Shown here piece after piece: positions 32,929 to 41,155 of a DNA stretch of 45,938 bases. Made by a program: the position numbers and the translations under genes. The stretch comes from Spirochaetia bacterium (GTDB lineage: Bacteria > Spirochaetota > Spirochaetia > Treponematales > Treponemataceae): assembly GCA_900769975.1 (NCBI GenBank), contig CAAGIR010000008.1:1-45938 (forward strand). The letters are read 5' to 3'. The notes under the pieces were generated by a model, which was given only the letters and a program-made list of their open reading frames with translations, was not told the origin of the DNA and ran no database searches. Within the stretch, counting starts at the first letter, position 1; each line of letters starts with the position of its first letter.

Positions 32929-35349
32929 ATGCAACTGCAATACGATACAAAATTAAACATAGCTGTAGGGCTAAGCGCTAAGACAAAGCTATGGAAAAAT
33001 ACTACCCTAATGTGGTCAGAGCTCGTTAATAAGCTTAGCAGGCCTACTATAACAAACGAGACTCTGTCACAATATATGGCCGCTACAAAAGAAGAGCAGG
33101 GCAGGATAAAGGATGTAGGCGGATTTGTGGGCGGCTATTTATCTAAGGGCCGGAGGGATAAGACCAGCGTGCTATACCGTACGCTTATTACCCTTGACGC
33201 CGATTTTTCAAATGCTAATTTATGGTGGAACTTTACACTTTTGTTTGACTGCGCCGCGGTTATACATTCTACCCATAAGTCGGGGCCCAACAATATCAGG
33301 CACCGCCTTATAATACCAGCCTGCCGTGAGCTAAATCCAGAAGAATATCAGGCGGTTTCCAGAAAAATAGCCGAGATACTTGGTATAAGCTTATTCGACC
33401 CGTCTACTTTCGATGTAAACCGCCTGATGTTTTGGCCAAGTATGCCATGTGACTCTGATTATTATTTTAAATACCAAGACGGGCCTATATTGGACCCTGA
33501 TTCGATATTAAGTAAGTATAATGATTGGCATGACATAACAGAGTGGCCGAGGCCAGACAGTATCGATAATAATATAGCCGTACACTTGTCTAACAAGCAA
33601 GAGGACCCTGTTAATAAAAAGGGCCTTATAGGGCTTTTTTGTCGTGAATATACGGTGTCAGAGGCTATCGAGAAGTTCTTATCCGACGAGTATGCGAAGG
33701 TAGGGGATAACAGGTATACATACCTTAAAGGCACGACGTCGGCGGGGCTTATATTATATGAGGACAAATTCGCCTACTCACACCATGGCACAGACCCTGC
33801 GGGTGGCAGGCTATGTAACGCGTTTGACTTAGTGAGAATACATAAGTTCGGGTATCTGGACGACTCCGATGATTCCAATAAGAAAAGTATGCGCGCTATG
33901 GAGGGCTTTATAGTAGAGGAGCCCCGCTGTAAGAAGCGTATCGCGTCTGAAAAATTCGCGGAGGCGAGATTTGAGTTTTCAGGGGTCTCTGCCCTTAACA
34001 ATACAGAGGGAGCGTCCCCTACACAAAGTAAGGCGGATGGGACTGATGACAAGTGGCTTACTGAGCTCACAATTAATACGAAGGGCGAATACGAAAACAC
34101 GGCTAACAACATTAACTTGATATTATCCAATGACCCTAATATTAAGGGGCTATTTATACTTAACAGCTTTGATAATAAGAGGTACCTGTCACGTAAGTCG
34201 CCATGGAGGGATAGCGGGAGCGGGCAAGAACTGTTTAAAGACGCGGACTATTCTGGCGTGCGGAGTTACCTTGAGTGTATATACGGCATAGTGTCGGTGT
34301 CTAAGATAGATGACGCGTTAGCCCTTGAGTTTGAAAAGAACCGCTTCCACCCGGTTGTCGACTACCTGAGGTCTTTAGTATGGGACGGTATACCCCGGAT
34401 AGATACCTTACTCATAGAGTATTTCGGCGCGGAGGATACTATCTATTCACGTGCGGCTATACGTAAATCGCTATGCGCTGCGGTGGCGCGTGTATTAGAG
34501 CCCGGAATAAAATTCGATAACATACTTATACTGGTAGGAAAGCAAGGAACATATAAAAGCACGTTTGTAAAAAAGCTCGGACGCAAATGGTTCTCTGACA
34601 CGTTCTTATCAGTACAGGGTAAGGAGTCTTATGAGCAGCTGCAGGGCGCATGGATTATAGAGATTGCCGAGCTTGCGGGCCTTAAAAAAGCGGAGGTGGA
34701 GACAATTAAGCATTTCGCCTCTAAGTCAGTAGACAGTTTCAGACCAGCATACGGCAGGGTAGTAGAGAGTTTTCCGAGGCAGTGCATATTTATGGGGACA
34801 ACCAATAGCCATGAGTTTCTAAGGGACCCTACGGGTAACCGAAGGTTTATACCTATTGATGTACGCCCAGAGCATATAGTAAAGTCAGTTATATATGACC
34901 TCACTGACAATGAGATTAACCAGATATGGGCCGAGGCCTACCATCTGTATACTAACGGGGAGCCCCTGTATTTCAATCCTGAGGAGCTTAGACTGGCGGC
35001 TGTAGCCCAGGAGGAGCACTCCGAGGCTGACAGTAAAACGGGTTTGGTTGAAAATTTCCTTGAAATGAAATACCCTAAAAACTGGGACACTATGGATATG
35101 TATGACCGCCGCGCATGGCTCGGCAGCCCGTTATCTAAGAAGGGCGATACTTACCGTTATGATGTTTGTGCGGCGGAGATATGGTGTGAGTGTTTCAGCG
35201 GCGAGGTATCAGACCTTCGCCCCTCAGACCTTAAAGACCTTAACACAATACTATCCTCATTACCGGGCTGGAAAAAAGCGCCGGGTAAAAAGAATTTTAG
35301 CCTATATGGCAAACAGAGTTATTACACCAGAATAAATGATTTGTTATGA
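32929..35349 (+). CDS. VapE/VirE-type primase-helicase
   Basis: 806 residues. The N-terminal half looks primase-like: TLDADFSNANLWWNF, then IHSTHKSGPNNIRHRLIIPA and FDVNRLMFWPS, as in bifunctional prim-pol domains. The C-terminal half is a VirE-family ATPase: WDGIPRIDTLLIEYFGAED, P-loop VGKQGTYKST at about 536-545, ELAGLKKAEVETIKHFASK and MGTTNSHEFLRDPTGNRRF. It would unwind the fork and prime synthesis for the PolA enzyme. It overlaps the next gene by 4 bp. Confidence 0.88.
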   Translation: MQLQYDTKLNIAVGLSAKTKLWKNTTLMWSELVNKLSRPTITNETLSQYMAATKEEQGRIKDVGGFVGGYLSKGRRDKTSVLYRTLITLDADFSNANLWWNFTLLFDCAAVIHSTHKSGPNNIRHRLIIPACRELNPEEYQAVSRKIAEILGISLFDPSTFDVNRLMFWPSMPCDSDYYFKYQDGPILDPDSILSKYNDWHDITEWPRPDSIDNNIAVHLSNKQEDPVNKKGLIGLFCREYTVSEAIEKFLSDEYAKVGDNRYTYLKGTTSAGLILYEDKFAYSHHGTDPAGGRLCNAFDLVRIHKFGYLDDSDDSNKKSMRAMEGFIVEEPRCKKRIASEKFAEARFEFSGVSALNNTEGASPTQSKADGTDDKWLTELTINTKGEYENTANNINLILSNDPNIKGLFILNSFDNKRYLSRKSPWRDSGSGQELFKDADYSGVRSYLECIYGIVSVSKIDDALALEFEKNRFHPVVDYLRSLVWDGIPRIDTLLIEYFGAEDTIYSRAAIRKSLCAAVARVLEPGIKFDNILILVGKQGTYKSTFVKKLGRKWFSDTFLSVQGKESYEQLQGAWIIEIAELAGLKKAEVETIKHFASKSVDSFRPAYGRVVESFPRQCIFMGTTNSHEFLRDPTGNRRFIPIDVRPEHIVKSVIYDLTDNEINQIWAEAYHLYTNGEPLYFNPEELRLAAVAQEEHSEADSKTGLVENFLEMKYPKNWDTMDMYDRRAWLGSPLSKKGDTYRYDVCAAEIWCECFSGEVSDLRPSDLKDLNTILSSLPGWKKAPGKKNFSLYGKQSYYTRINDLL

Positions 35350-35651
35350 AGCATACAAGCGAAAAATATATAGAGAGGAGGCTGGTCGACCAAATAAACA
35401 GCCTCGGCGGCATGTGTATCAAACTGCTGAGTGACTATATGGTCGGCTTGCCCGACCGGATGTGTCTATTACCAGGGGGGCGTATATACTTTGTAGAGCT
35501 TAAGTCTACAGGTAAAAAGCCACGCCGAATACAGAGCTATATACACGCCGTTATACGCGGACTCGGCTTCCCTGTCCTTGTGATAGACTCGGAGGAGGGG
35601 GTGGAAGACCTTATTAGTCATCTGAAAGGGGGGACGCATGGACAGGAGTGA
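35346..35651 (+). CDS. VRR-NUC nuclease
   Basis: 101 residues. It shows the VRR-NUC core: YMVGLPDRMCLLPGGRIYFV followed by ELKSTGKKPRRIQ. Asp37, Glu51 and Lys53 form the PD-(D/E)XK site. Stand-alone VRR-NUC proteins cut branched DNA such as Holliday or flap structures. In many phages the gene lies directly before an SNF2 helicase, as here (14-bp overlap), so the two probably resolve or process replication intermediates. Confidence 0.88.
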   Translation: MKHTSEKYIERRLVDQINSLGGMCIKLLSDYMVGLPDRMCLLPGGRIYFVELKSTGKKPRRIQSYIHAVIRGLGFPVLVIDSEEGVEDLISHLKGGTHGQE

Positions 35652-37044
35652 CCTTCATGATTACCAAGAGGTCTGCGTAAGCCATATCATACAGCACCGT
35701 TTTTGCGGGGTATTTTTGGACATGGGCCTCGGCAAGACAGTTACGACGCTTACCGCCATTAATGACCTGATGTTTGACTACTGCGAGATAAGCACCTCCC
35801 TCGTTATAGCCCCCAAGAGGGTTGTGGAATCGGTGTGGCAGGAAGAGGCCGCTAACTGGGAACACCTTAGGCACCTTAAATTCTCTAAGGTTATCGGCAG
35901 CACCCAAAAAAGAGCGGAGGCCCTTAAGAAAAAAGCGGATATATACCTAATATCGCGTGACAATATAGCGTGGCTATGCTCTTATTTCAGCGGGTACCTG
36001 CCGTTTGACCTTATCTGTATAGACGAGCTTAGCAGCTTCAAATCTTATAAGTCAGAGCGGTTTAAGGCTTTACGCATGACCCGCCCCTACTTTAAGAGGT
36101 TTATAGGGCTTACAGGTACGCCGTCACCTAACGGCCTTATAGACCTGTGGCCCCAGATATATCTAATGGACATGGGAGAAAGGCTTGAAAAGACGATAAG
36201 CTCGTACCGGGCGAAGTACTTCAGGCCGGGAAAAACTAACGGCCACGTGGTATATTCATATAAACCGCTTGACTACTCGGAAAAACTTATCCCCACTAAA
36301 ATCAGTGATATTTGTATAAGCCTCCGCGCTGAAGACTATATTAAGCTGCCGCCGCGCACTGACAACTATATAAAAATAGATATGTCTGAAGACCTCGCGC
36401 GCAAGTATACTGAATTTGAAAAACATAACATACTTGAACTTATGGGCGAGAGGGAATCGTCAGGCTATAAGGAGATAAGCGCCGTTAACGCCGCCTCTTT
36501 GTCTAATAAGCTGCTGCAGTTCGCAAACGGCGCTGTATATGACGAAAACCGGGATGTTTTTCCAATACATAGCCTTAAGCTTGACGCGTTAAAGGAGATA
36601 GTGGAGGACGCCAATGGCCAGCCCGTATTAGTGGCGTGGGTATTTCAGTTTGACAGGGACCGGATATTAGAGGCCCTTGAGCGGTATAGCCCACGGGAGC
36701 TTAAGACAAAGAAGGACATCGACGAGTGGAACCGGGGGGAGGTGCAGGTAATGCTCGCCCACCCCGCGTCCGCGGGCCACGGGCTTAACCTACAGGCCGG
36801 GGGCTGTATAATCGTATGGTTCGGGCTTACATGGAGCCTTGAGCTGTACCAGCAGTTCAACGCAAGGTTATACAGACAGGGGCAGCGCCAAAATGTCATT
36901 ATAAACCATCTGGTTATAAATAACACCCATGATATGGACGTAATATCGGCGCTTAAAAGTAAAAACCGCACGCAGGACGCTTTAATGAACAGTATTAAAG
37001 CCAAAGTAGAAAAATATATGGACTTAAATAAAACTTACCTATGA
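35638..37044 (+). CDS. SNF2-family helicase
   Basis: 468 residues. Superfamily 2 motifs are present: Q-like LHDYQEVCV, Walker A DMGLGKT at 28-34, a DEAH-type box reading CIDELSSFK near 126, GLTGTPSPNGLIDLWP (motif III), then SAGHGLNLQAGG (motif V) and QFNARLYRQGQR (motif VI). A phage-type SNF2 translocase without extra chromatin domains. It acts on double-stranded DNA during replication or recombination, together with the VRR-NUC protein. It overlaps the next start by 4 bp. Confidence 0.92.
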   Translation: MDRSDLHDYQEVCVSHIIQHRFCGVFLDMGLGKTVTTLTAINDLMFDYCEISTSLVIAPKRVVESVWQEEAANWEHLRHLKFSKVIGSTQKRAEALKKKADIYLISRDNIAWLCSYFSGYLPFDLICIDELSSFKSYKSERFKALRMTRPYFKRFIGLTGTPSPNGLIDLWPQIYLMDMGERLEKTISSYRAKYFRPGKTNGHVVYSYKPLDYSEKLIPTKISDICISLRAEDYIKLPPRTDNYIKIDMSEDLARKYTEFEKHNILELMGERESSGYKEISAVNAASLSNKLLQFANGAVYDENRDVFPIHSLKLDALKEIVEDANGQPVLVAWVFQFDRDRILEALERYSPRELKTKKDIDEWNRGEVQVMLAHPASAGHGLNLQAGGCIIVWFGLTWSLELYQQFNARLYRQGQRQNVIINHLVINNTHDMDVISALKSKNRTQDALMNSIKAKVEKYMDLNKTYL

Positions 37045-37328
37045 TTAAAAAAAGAAGTAACCCGACCATTTTTGCAAGAATGACAGACCTTATACGTACA
37101 CATGTTGGGGAAGACCTTACCTCGGCCTATATTTTAATGGGCTCCAAACCCGGCAGAAACGCCGAGACCACTTATCTGTATAAGTTTATAAGGCTCGGCT
37201 ATATAAGCCCGCTTAATGGAGGGGGCGTAACCGATGTTAATACCATATTTAGAGTAATCAAGTGCCCCCCCGCCATGTACAGCAGCTCTGATTTTATAAA
37301 GGACTTGAAATCTTTAAAGAAAAATTAA
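37041..37328 (+). CDS. Hypothetical protein, possible DNA-binding
   Basis: 95 residues, basic, translationally coupled to the SNF2 gene. A helical region (FARMTDLIRTHVGEDLTSAY) followed by TTYLYKFIRLGYI could be a winged-helix-like fold, but I do not recognise a family. As the last gene of the replication run it ends just before a new promoter at 37343. Confidence 0.55.
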   Translation: MIKKRSNPTIFARMTDLIRTHVGEDLTSAYILMGSKPGRNAETTYLYKFIRLGYISPLNGGGVTDVNTIFRVIKCPPAMYSSSDFIKDLKSLKKN

Positions 37329-37342
37329 AAATTTTGTAAAAA

Positions 37343-37376
37343 ATATCAGTCGTATTAAAATTTTTAGTATCTTTGC
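37343..37376 (+). promoter_or_regulatory. Extended promoter with CGTATTA spacer element
   Basis: ATCAGTCGTATTA at 37345-37357, then TATCTTTGC at 37368-37376. It keeps the CGTATTA element and spacing of the promoters at 9374 and 27352 but lacks the upstream TTG. It drives 37420 and the genes after it. Confidence 0.7.
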
Positions 37377-37419
37377 ATAAATAAATATAACGTTTAAACA
37401 AGCTTAATAATTTAACTTA

Positions 37420-37590
37420 TGAAAAAGCTATTGGCGACAAAAGAAGAATTTAGGCGCTACCGACTTGTGAGGTCATTAGGTACCGCCGGCATGGATACCG
37501 AGGTAGCGCGCGCCGTATGGCCAAAATCCCAGAGCCCGCCGCCGGCAAACCTAACTTTGATTCTCCGCTGGTTATCGGGGCGCAAGTAAT
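37420..37590 (+). CDS. Small basic protein overlapping a dUTPase-like ORF
   Basis: 56 residues from ATG 37420, the first start after the promoter. It begins MKKLLATKEEFRRYRLVRSL and ends LRWLSGRK. It overlaps the dUTPase-like frame at 37517 by 74 bp. The string GTAGMDTE resembles dUTPase motif I (AGxDL), but the spacing to motif III is far too short for a normal enzyme, so this may be chance or a remnant. It could be a real small protein or the decayed N-terminal half of a dUTPase gene. Confidence 0.4.
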
Positions 37591-37789
37591 AGATGAAGAC
37601 TATCAGGGCGAGATACATATACACCTCATTAATACGGGTTACGAAGAGGTACATATAACCCCAGGTATGAAGATAGCCCAGTTTATACTGGTCCCTGTCA
37701 GCTATGCGGAACCGAAGGAGACACCCGATGAGGAGCTATTTAGGGACATTTCTGAAAGGACGTCTGGGGGGTTCAGTTTTACTGAATAA
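37517..37789 (+). CDS. Truncated dUTPase-like protein (motifs III-V only)
   Basis: 90 residues. It carries dUTPase motif III (QVIDEDYQGEI, 23-33), motif IV (GMKIAQF, 50-56) and a motif V variant (RTSGGFSFTE, 81-90; usual form RGxGGFGSTG). Motif I (AGYDL) and motif II (PRSGLA) are missing, and the protein is roughly 50-60 residues short of the usual 145. The N-terminus AKIPE is like the start of dUTPases, so the gene looks internally shortened. It may be inactive, may complement another subunit, or may have another nucleotide-binding role. It follows a dCMP-type thymidylate synthase homologue in the same block. Confidence 0.6.
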   Translation: MAKIPEPAAGKPNFDSPLVIGAQVIDEDYQGEIHIHLINTGYEEVHITPGMKIAQFILVPVSYAEPKETPDEELFRDISERTSGGFSFTE

Positions 37790-37797
37790 AAGTACAA

Positions 37798-37879
37798 TTT
37801 CGCAGCCTGTATTAAAACTTTAATGCCAGTACTATAAATTATACAAGCCGTGTAAATAGTCTTAATACAGGCTGCGAAA
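37798..37879. repeat. Perfect 18-bp inverted repeat with 46-nt loop
   Basis: 37798-37815 (TTTCGCAGCCTGTATTAA) is the exact reverse complement of 37862-37879. It lies between the dUTPase-like gene and the small membrane protein gene, with AT-rich DNA after the right arm. It could end transcription, fold as a stable RNA hairpin, or mark a recombination site. There is no integrase to support attachment-site use. Confidence 0.85.
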
Positions 37880-37900
37880 ACTAATAAAAATAAAAAAAAA

Positions 37901-38083
37901 ATGAAAAGAATAATAACATTACTAACATTACTAACTAAGATTGTATATTTTCCAGTGTTTTTTACCTTCTGGTGCGCCCTTATAATACTTAGGTTTTGCC
38001 TTGGCATTGTATATATGGGCCTCTTAGAGCCTAAAAAAGGCTGGGATATAATAACATCACTAAACCCATTTAAACAGATATGA
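37901..38083 (+). CDS. Small membrane protein
   Basis: 60 residues. Hydrophobic from about 5 to 43 (TLLTLLTKIVYFPVFFTFWC and IILRFCLGIVYMGLL), enough for one long or two short membrane spans, then a polar tail with PKKGWDIITSLNPF. It is separated from the upstream gene by the 18-bp inverted repeat and coupled to the next gene by an ATGA overlap. No family is recognised. Host-takeover or superinfection-exclusion roles are common for such genes but not shown here. Confidence 0.6.
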   Translation: MKRIITLLTLLTKIVYFPVFFTFWCALIILRFCLGIVYMGLLEPKKGWDIITSLNPFKQI

Positions 38084-38832
38084 GCGAAAATTATGAAAAA
38101 ATCCTTGATGAGATAAGGAGTGAGGACGTTGACGCCCTCGGTACAGACGGCAGTGTTATCGGAGAGAGACATGACGGGTATTATTTAAAGGGAGGGGCCG
38201 AAGAAAAGAGGCTCCAGCAGAAGGCCCGTGTAGAGGATATAAGGAGGGCCGCCCTTAACCAGACAGTTATAGACCTTTCAGCTGTTATCCCAGACAGCGA
38301 TATACAAGCCGCTATAGTCGGTATGACAAGCATACGCAGGGAGCTTATGGCCAAACATACCGCCACTATTAATAATATCGCTACAAGGGCCCTAAAGTCC
38401 GGTATACCCGCGGGCTTGTTAAGGGCCTATAAGAAGTTTCCAAAGTCAGTCCAACGCAGCCCCGGTTTTTACTATACTACAGGCGCCGACTACGGTGGGG
38501 TAAAGTTTTGGATAACGCCTGATATACCTTACTATTATGAACAGGGTACGGAGGAGGCCCTGCTCAAGGAGGCTATAGCCGCCTTTGACAGTAAATTTAC
38601 AAGCGGGTTCTCCTACAGGGAGTCCTTAGAAAAGGCCGCCTATAAATATAGCCTGCACAGCGCAAAATTACGGGACAAAGAGATAGAGATGGCCTCATAT
38701 ATCACTACACACGGTATAACCACCTACTTTGATTTACTAAAGCGCAAGCCTTTATGGTTCGAGCAAATACTAATAAAGACATTAAAAGAGCAGCAAAATG
38801 AAGACATGCAGTGTAATGACAAAACTGAATAA
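38080..38832 (+). CDS. Hypothetical protein
   Basis: 250 residues, mostly helical and charged. The N-terminal third is acidic (ILDEIRSEDVDALGTDGS). The middle contains VQRSPGFYYTTGADYGGVKF and WITPDIPYYYEQGTEEALLK, a Tyr-rich segment that stands out. No family is recognised. It is coupled to the membrane protein upstream and overlaps the response-regulator-like gene downstream by 35 bp. Confidence 0.6.
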   Translation: MSENYEKILDEIRSEDVDALGTDGSVIGERHDGYYLKGGAEEKRLQQKARVEDIRRAALNQTVIDLSAVIPDSDIQAAIVGMTSIRRELMAKHTATINNIATRALKSGIPAGLLRAYKKFPKSVQRSPGFYYTTGADYGGVKFWITPDIPYYYEQGTEEALLKEAIAAFDSKFTSGFSYRESLEKAAYKYSLHSAKLRDKEIEMASYITTHGITTYFDLLKRKPLWFEQILIKTLKEQQNEDMQCNDKTE

Positions 38833-39538
38833 AACACTGGCCTCGCCTAATATATTGGTATACCAAAGCATAGGGCAGGCCGGACTTTGTAGCTACCTCG
38901 AATCTAAAGGCTTCGGCGTAATCTCCGCCGGCAAGTCTAATGTAATGGCCCTTATAAAGAACAAGGGCTACCATTTGTGTATAATAGATTACCCGGCTGA
39001 TGACTCTTTAGACCTGCTTAACGCTATAAAGCGCCTTGACAGCCTTACGCCCGTTATTGTCATTTCAGAATTTACAGACAGCTCCAGGGCTATAATGGCG
39101 CTTAGCTCCGGCGCGGATGACTTTATACGTATACCATATAATACTGAAGAGGTTATATGCCGCATAAATAACCTGCTTAAAAGAAACGGTATGGAGCCCC
39201 GCGAGATAAAAGCGGAGTGCCACATCGGCCGTTATACGTTATATGAGAAAGAGCAGGTACTTGTATATAGTAATGGTGGTGACGACGTCTTCGAAGATAT
39301 AAAAATAAGGCTCACAAATAAGCAGGCTTTATTACTGGGACTATTGGCAACGGCTATCAATAAGGTGATACCCTATAAACTCATACTTAGCTCTATATGG
39401 TGTACTAACACCTCTTTTACCAAGAGGTCCTTAGATGTGGTAGTATGCGCGTTAAGGGGGTACCTGAATATGGACAGCTCCGTAAAAATAGAGACTGTAA
39501 GGGGTATAGGCCTGTCACTTACAGTCTCGCAAGAATAG
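38798..39538 (+). CDS. OmpR-like regulator with degenerate receiver domain
   Basis: 246 residues (an internal start at 38816 is possible). The N-terminal domain (18-127) has the receiver pattern with Asp64 in CIIDYPADD and Ser90 in VIVIS. The acidic pair that should follow the first strand is replaced by Tyr22-Gln23 (ILVYQS), and the Lys before Pro is Ile112 (DDFIRIPY), so phosphorylation is unlikely. The C-terminal domain is a winged helix of the OmpR/PhoB kind (LTNKQALLLGLLATAINKVI; SLDVVVCALRGYLNMD; VKIETVRGIGLSL). OmpR-type proteins bind tandem direct repeats, so the GTTAAAT repeats in front of virion genes are candidate targets. It is the last rightward gene and is followed by a terminator. 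Confidence 0.8.
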   Translation: MKTCSVMTKLNKTLASPNILVYQSIGQAGLCSYLESKGFGVISAGKSNVMALIKNKGYHLCIIDYPADDSLDLLNAIKRLDSLTPVIVISEFTDSSRAIMALSSGADDFIRIPYNTEEVICRINNLLKRNGMEPREIKAECHIGRYTLYEKEQVLVYSNGGDDVFEDIKIRLTNKQALLLGLLATAINKVIPYKLILSSIWCTNTSFTKRSLDVVVCALRGYLNMDSSVKIETVRGIGLSLTVSQE

Positions 39539-39554
39539 TTTAACCTATTATATT

Positions 39555-39587
39555 TATAGGAGCCTTAAAGGCTCCTATATTTTTATT
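39555..39587 (+). terminator. Intrinsic terminator between convergent genes
   Basis: TATAGGAGCC (39555-39564) and GGCTCCTATA (39570-39579) form a perfect 10-bp stem with loop TTAAA, followed by TTTTTATT. It ends the rightward block and sits between the convergent genes at 39538 and 39583. The T-run is better on the plus strand. Confidence 0.85.
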
Positions 39588-39855
39588 CATCCTCAATAAA
39601 CTTGGCGCCTATCTCGTCGATACGCGCCTTCACGATAGGCCGTATGTCATCGGCCACCACTTTTAGGCCGCTCAGTATTATATAATAAGGCTTGGCTTTT
39701 TCAGGGGTATCTAAAAATACAAGCAGCTCTTTGAGGTCATTATAATGCTCACGCTCGGCTATAAGCTTTTTTAATTCTGAAACCCTTACCCTGCTAATAG
39801 TCTCAGGCTTGTCGCGTTTACGCAGCCGGCTGAATAAATTTTTAATCGCGCCCAT
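39583..39855 (-). CDS. Hypothetical coiled-coil protein
   Basis: 90 residues, the last gene of the leftward block. Basic N-terminus (AIKNLFSRLRKRDKPE) and a helical, charged middle (VSELKKLIAEREHYNDLKEL). The sequence suggests a small coiled-coil or nucleic-acid-associated protein. No family is recognised. It starts 14 bp after the stop of the upstream gene. Confidence 0.5.
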   Translation of the reverse strand: MGAIKNLFSRLRKRDKPETISRVRVSELKKLIAEREHYNDLKELLVFLDTPEKAKPYYIILSGLKVVADDIRPIVKARIDEIGAKFIEDE

Positions 39856-39869
39856 ATCTTTATATCCTC

Positions 39870-40124
39870 CTACCTCAAAATACCACCATTGGCCGCGAAT
39901 TCAAACCTCATACCCCTATATAGTAGAACAAGGCCTGAGTTTTTATAGTTTGAGCTATAGGCCTCAGTAAATACCTTATACCTCCTATCTCCACCTGTCT
40001 GGGCTGTAATATCATTCAGCCGGCGAATTGCCGCCGGGCCTATCAGTGTGTTTTTACGTTCTGACGCGATTATATTCAGCGCGTCTCTTAATATGTGTCT
40101 ATAAGGTTTTTGTATCTGTCCCAT
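39870..40124 (-). CDS. Hypothetical protein
   Basis: 84 residues, basic. It begins MGQIQKPYRHILRDAL and ends FEFAANGGILR. A mixed alpha/beta sequence with no motif that I recognise. It starts 2 bp after the preceding stop, in a run of tightly spaced leftward genes. Confidence 0.5.
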   Translation of the reverse strand: MGQIQKPYRHILRDALNIIASERKNTLIGPAAIRRLNDITAQTGGDRRYKVFTEAYSSNYKNSGLVLLYRGMRFEFAANGGILR

Positions 40125-40126
40125 AA

Positions 40127-40618
40127 TTAATCCTCCGTTCTATAAAATTCCGGCGCTTCCATGGTAGTTAGCATAAGGTGCTTGGTCTCATCATTATACG
40201 GAATACAATATCTGTACCCGTAGTCACCAAGTACTTTGAACGGGTATTTTAAATCATGTCTGTAATGTGAATAAAACTGGCATTTCCATTCCGTATTTTT
40301 AAAATCGCGTACAAGCACCCTGTCAAAGGGCTGGAGTGTTTTATAGTTAAACCGTTGCACCGGCACCTTATATTTTGCCCAGTCACGGTTTTCCTTAGAC
40401 GGAAATAATACGCACTCACCATTGTAATTCTGATACTCCCGGCCATCAGCCGTAAGGCTTTGATATATACCCGTATAGGGCACTCTAAAAGAGATAGGAT
40501 ACTCCTCGTCTGACATATCAACGCCATTAAACTCTACACTCCCATATATCACATGATATAAGGTAACGCCCGCGGGCACAGATTTTAAAATATCAACTAA
40601 GTTACTTTTGTTATCCAT
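40127..40618 (-). CDS. Conserved phage protein with FDRVLVRD motif
   Basis: 163 residues. The C-terminal half shows QPFDRVLVRDFKNTEWKCQF, SHYRHDLKYPFKVLG and CIPYNDETKHLM. I recognise this FDkVLVRD / FSHY / CIPYNdETkHL pattern from many Bacteroidota phage and mobile-element proteins of unknown function. It looks like a small beta-barrel. It is preceded by a heptamer tandem array that forms its whole 5' leader, so translation or transcription here may depend on the array. Confidence 0.6.
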   Translation of the reverse strand: MDNKSNLVDILKSVPAGVTLYHVIYGSVEFNGVDMSDEEYPISFRVPYTGIYQSLTADGREYQNYNGECVLFPSKENRDWAKYKVPVQRFNYKTLQPFDRVLVRDFKNTEWKCQFYSHYRHDLKYPFKVLGDYGYRYCIPYNDETKHLMLTTMEAPEFYRTED

Positions 40619-40621
40619 AAT

Positions 40622-40715
40622 TATTAGTTATTAGTTATTAGTTATTAGTTATTAGTTATTAGTTATTAGTTATTAGTTATTAGTTATTAGTTATTAGTTA
40701 TTAGTTATTAGTTAT
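40622..40715. repeat. Heptamer tandem array TTAGTTA
   Basis: About 13 uninterrupted copies of a 7-bp unit (TAACTAA on the coding strand) directly upstream of the ATG at 40618. No coding sense. The unit resembles A/T-rich ribosome-entry leaders of Bacteroidota, repeated. Copy number is likely to vary by slippage. Confidence 0.95.
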
Positions 40716-40771
40716 ATCCGCCACTGTAAGTCTACCGTATTTAGGCGCCTCGTAGGGGATAATTTCAGCGG

Positions 40772-41155
40772 TTATGTCCCCTTTCTCATTATATATATAC
40801 GTGTAGAGCCGTCACATAGCCTCTCAAAAGCCAATACACCATTTTCATGCCACATACGTTTTGTGCCGTCAGGCAGGCGTTCAGACGCGAGCCGACCGTT
40901 CTCATACCATGACTTTGTAGGCTCACCACTGCCTGTTATAAAAGATGGCCTGCCGTTAGGGTAGTAATATTCAAGGCTTTTATTATTATCATAGAGCTTA
41001 AACATAATACTGCCGTTCTCATACCACTGTATTACGTCGCCGTTAGGCTTACGGCTATAAAGCGCGGCTCCGCTTTCATAATACTCACGGATAGTGCCGT
41101 CTGCCAACTGCTCCATCATAATATTGCCATTTAAATAGTAGCATCTTGTATTCAT
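40772..41155 (-). CDS. MORN-variant repeat protein
   Basis: 127 residues from ATG 41155. I chose this start because it overlaps the stop of the small membrane ORF (ATGA); a longer frame exists. The protein is built from repeats of about 22 residues with the pattern YYESGAALYSR, WYENGSIMFKL, YYPNGRPSFI, WYENGRLASERLPDGTKRMW and HENGVLAFERL. This is the MORN_2 / YwqK-like repeat ('yyeNGkl..e..y.dG'). Such proteins bind surfaces or partners and in some cases are annotated as antitoxins. The role in a phage is unknown. Confidence 0.75.
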   Translation of the reverse strand: MNTRCYYLNGNIMMEQLADGTIREYYESGAALYSRKPNGDVIQWYENGSIMFKLYDNNKSLEYYYPNGRPSFITGSGEPTKSWYENGRLASERLPDGTKRMWHENGVLAFERLCDGSTRIYIMRKGT

